Shown: piece after piece, positions 62,067 to 64,000 of the stretch | Layout: every line of letters starts with the position of its first letter | How positions within the stretch are numbered: position 1 is the stretch's first letter | Source of the DNA: DATFDN01 sp963818725 | GTDB lineage: Bacteria; Pseudomonadota; Alphaproteobacteria; Acetobacterales; Acetobacteraceae | Length of the DNA: 64,000 nt | Reading direction: 5' to 3' | Assembly: GCA_963818725.1 (NCBI GenBank) | Contig: CAWFTU010000002.1 | Span: 558,001 to 622,000, forward strand | Program-made: the position numbers and the translations under genes | The notes under the pieces: generated by a model | Databases searched by the model: none | The model's input: only the letters and a program-made list of their open reading frames with translations | What the model was told of the DNA's origin: nothing

Positions 62067-62744
62067 TTAGCGTGGCACCTGCGGGTCGCGCGCGAGATGG
62101 CCGGACTTGGCCCAGGCGCGGCACCCGAGCGGTCCGGTCACGGCCCGCAGCACGGACCCGGCAGGAAGCCGGAGCCACGAGTGAGGCTCGAACGTTTCCC
62201 CACCCTCGGCGAAGCCGCCGTCCAGCACGAGCAACTCGATGCCGCCCGACGCCGGTGCTTCGATAACGGCGTTCGAGGCCCACCGTTCCAACCGGACGTA
62301 CTCCCCGGCGTCCTCGAACAGCGGCGCCACCTCGACACCTGGCCGGCCGGGCATGGCCACGAAAGGAGCGGCAGCGGTGTCGGTCCGCAGCTCCGTTCGA
62401 TCACTCGGGTCGAATTGCCAGAGCTTGACGAAAAGGGTGCATCCCGTCTCCGAGCCGGGCGTGTGGCGCGATAGGGGAGGGTTGCGAACGTAGCTCCCGG
62501 CCGTGTAGTCCCCATGCTCATCCTGGAACACACCATCGAGAACTAGGAATTCCTCACCACCACCATGCGTGTGCGCCGAGAAGCGGCTATGGGGCGCGTA
62601 GCGCACGATGGACGTGGCCCGCGCGACCTCGCCCCCGATGCGGTCGAGCATGCGCCGATCGACCCCAGGGATTGGCGATGGTGTCCAGTCGAGCTGCCCG
62701 GCGTGGACCACGGCGCGGGCGCTGAAATCCGAGTTGAGGCTCAT
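62067..62744 (-). CDS. ChrR-like cupin domain protein
   Basis: A 225-residue double-cupin protein. The first cupin has the metal-binding pattern FSAHTHGGGEEFLVLDGVFQDEHGDY typical of the C-terminal domain of ChrR anti-sigma factors. The second (IELLVLDGGFAEGGETFEPHSWLRLPAGS) lacks the histidine cluster. The N-terminal zinc anti-sigma domain of ChrR is absent, so it is probably a stand-alone cupin rather than an anti-sigma factor. IS630 copy 4 ends 41 bases upstream and has replaced its promoter region. Confidence 0.87.
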   Translation of the reverse strand: MSLNSDFSARAVVHAGQLDWTPSPIPGVDRRMLDRIGGEVARATSIVRYAPHSRFSAHTHGGGEEFLVLDGVFQDEHGDYTAGSYVRNPPLSRHTPGSETGCTLFVKLWQFDPSDRTELRTDTAAAPFVAMPGRPGVEVAPLFEDAGEYVRLERWASNAVIEAPASGGIELLVLDGGFAEGGETFEPHSWLRLPAGSVLRAVTGPLGCRAWAKSGHLARDPQVPR

Positions 62745-62785
62745 GGCAGTCTCCGGCTCGCGCAGAGGCGCGCTGCGCCAGGATT

Positions 62786-63987
62786 TAAACCGCGTCTAGT
62801 TTGAGAATCGTAGTTTCTCCTCCTCGGGATCGAGGCAGTCCTTGACCCAGAGGCGATCGGCGACGACGCAAGAGGCTTGGTTGACCTTGGCCTCGAACAG
62901 GGCGACGCGCCGGGTCAGGTCGTCGGCCCTGGCGTGGCAGTGATGGTAGGTGACGTCCTCGCGCAGCCAGCGCCACAGCGCCTCGACCGGCATCAGGTCC
63001 GGGCTGTAGCCCGGCAGCGGCATGAGCGTGATGCCCAGGCTGGCAGCGGCGGCCCATACCGCCTTGGCCCGGTGACAGGGCACACCGTCCCAGATCACGA
63101 CGAGCATGCCATCGGGGAACTCGGCACGGAGCCGGTGCAGCACATCGATCGTGTGTTCGCCGTTGGCCCGTGCATAGGGCCATAGCCGCACCTGGCCTTC
63201 GTTGTAGAGGTAGAGGCCGTAGAGCGAGACCCTGGCGGCGAGGCCGGGCGAGCAGGAGGCCACGTGGAAGCGCTTGCCGCGCTCGCCCCAGCCGTAGCCG
63301 AGATCGGCGTCCTGGTGGATGTGCGCCTCGTCGAGGTGGACCAGCACGTGCCGATCGCGCTGGGCGCTGTCCAGCACCGGCCGTAGCCGGTCGAGAAAGG
63401 CGGCGCGCCGTTCGGGATCGGCGCGACCGAGCAGCTTGCGGGCTTTCTTCCACGACAGGTCCAGCCGGTGCAGGGCAGCGCGGATGGTCTCGCGGCAGCA
63501 GGGACGGCCGAACCGCGCCCGCACGCAGCCGACCAGGCGCTTGAGCGTCCAGCGCGGCGGCGGATCAGCTCCGGCTACGGATGGGCTGGCCGCAGCCTGC
63601 TGGGCCGCACGGAGCTCTGCGCCGAGTACGGCGGCGATGGCGGGACAAAGGGGGGACGGCCGCCAGTGCGTCGGTAGGTCAGCGCCTCGGGGCCACGCTC
63701 GTTGTAGAGGTGCAGCCACTCCATCACGGTCTGCGGGTGGCGGCCAGTGCGTTCGGCAACCTGCGTGGCGCAACTCTCTTCGGTGATCTCGTAAAGCGCC
63801 AAGAAGCGCTCGCGAGTGCGTTGATGGGCAGCGCTCGTTGCGAGCCGACGCAGGTCCTCCGGCGTCTGGCCCCACCGGGCATGGTCAACGCGCAGCATGA
63901 CAGGAGCGAACAAGGCTAAGTTTCATCATCCCCTGGAGATAGGGACCCTGCCTCCGAAACCACACCTCTCAAACCGGACGGGGTTTA
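62786..63987 (-). mobile_element. IS630-family element, copy 4 (distinct type)
   Basis: Ends align as inverted repeats TAAACCGCGTCTAGTTTGAG (left) and TAAACCCCGTCCGGTTTGAG (right, complement), each beginning with the TA target. Size is about 1.2 kb. The transposase is unlike copies 1-3, so this is a third IS630 lineage in the window. It lies just upstream of the cupin gene and reaches almost to the window edge. Confidence 0.87.
62796..63898 (-). pseudogene. IS630-family transposase, one frameshift
   Basis: The N-terminal frame holds the helix-turn-helix part (EITEESCATQVAERTGRHPQTVMEWLHLYNERGPEALTYRRTGGRPP). The second holds WTLKRLVGCVRARFGRPCCRE and the DDE domain: VHLDEAHIHQDADLGYGW, LVVIWDGVPCHRAKAV and SPDLMPVEALWRWLRED. 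The frames change near 63652 in a run of six G/C where seven would keep the frame. Repaired length is about 365 residues. Confidence 0.83.
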
Positions 63988-64000
63988 GTTCGCGCCGGCT

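Noticed and set aside
1..64000. tRNA, rRNA, riboswitch, CRISPR array or prophage
   Set aside because: No cloverleaf, rRNA-like stretch, conserved riboswitch core, regular repeat-spacer pattern or phage structural genes were recognised by eye; a covariance-model scan would be needed to exclude small RNAs.

Overview
The window is GC-rich chromosomal DNA with dense genes, short gaps and frequent start/stop overlaps. Gene order points to an alphaproteobacterium, probably of the Rhodospirillales/Acetobacteraceae type (an inference). The evidence is thrC beside an M16 processing peptidase, mdh-sucC-sucD-sucA-sucB-lpd in one run, sdhC-D-A-B, and hemE facing the pyruvate-phosphate-dikinase regulator with hemH, hemJ and rho behind it. 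The gap between hemE and that regulator is where the chromosomal origin lies in several alphaproteobacteria, so the window may contain oriC at about 57.3-57.7 kb.

Layout. 0-12 kb: M16 peptidase, thrC, a lipoprotein, a bactofilin, a PfkB kinase, an orphan paaC-paaD pair, a PhoR-like kinase, an AmpG-like permease, nrdB, manC and a 2OG oxygenase. 12-23 kb: zapE, then the TCA run mdh, sucC, sucD, sucA, sucB, lpd, then pdxA. 23-27 kb: an oxalate/formate-type MFS gene bracketed by two IS630-family elements, one in its stop codon and one on its start codon. 27-32 kb: an SMP-30 lactonase-like protein, ftsH, a CMD protein, a 3-hydroxyisobutyrate dehydrogenase-like protein and a tyrosine phosphatase. 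32.6-35.9 kb: a nested mobile island made of an IS1595-family element split by an ORF-less group II intron and an IS66-family element, ending in a truncated higBA module. 36.5-41.4 kb: sdhBADC and a BKACE protein. 41.5-49.9 kb: a P-type ATPase with two small partner genes, UdgX, a PRC-barrel protein, an MFS transporter and argG. 50-51.8 kb: an antitoxin/PIN-toxin pair split by a third IS630 copy. 51.9-58.6 kb: rho, hemJ, a HAD phosphatase, mazEF, hemH, hemE, putative oriC and ppsR. 58.5-64 kb: a lipoprotein, an LDH-like enzyme, a D-2-hydroxyacid dehydrogenase, tag, a small membrane protein, a ChrR-like cupin and a fourth IS630 element.

Function. The core is central carbon metabolism: oxoglutarate dehydrogenase, succinyl-CoA synthetase, succinate dehydrogenase and malate dehydrogenase, alongside the late haem pathway (hemE, hemH, hemJ). 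Around it are repair enzymes (UdgX, Tag), sugar-nucleotide synthesis (manC) and four toxin-antitoxin or IS-scarred loci.

Data quality. About twenty single-base frameshifts break otherwise well-conserved genes, including normally essential ones (rho, ftsH, hemH, sucA, lpd). Many are one-base changes in short homopolymers. Residual sequencing error is the simplest explanation, so genes marked as pseudogene here should be read as frameshifted in this sequence, not as proven dead. No rRNA, tRNA, CRISPR array or prophage was recognised.
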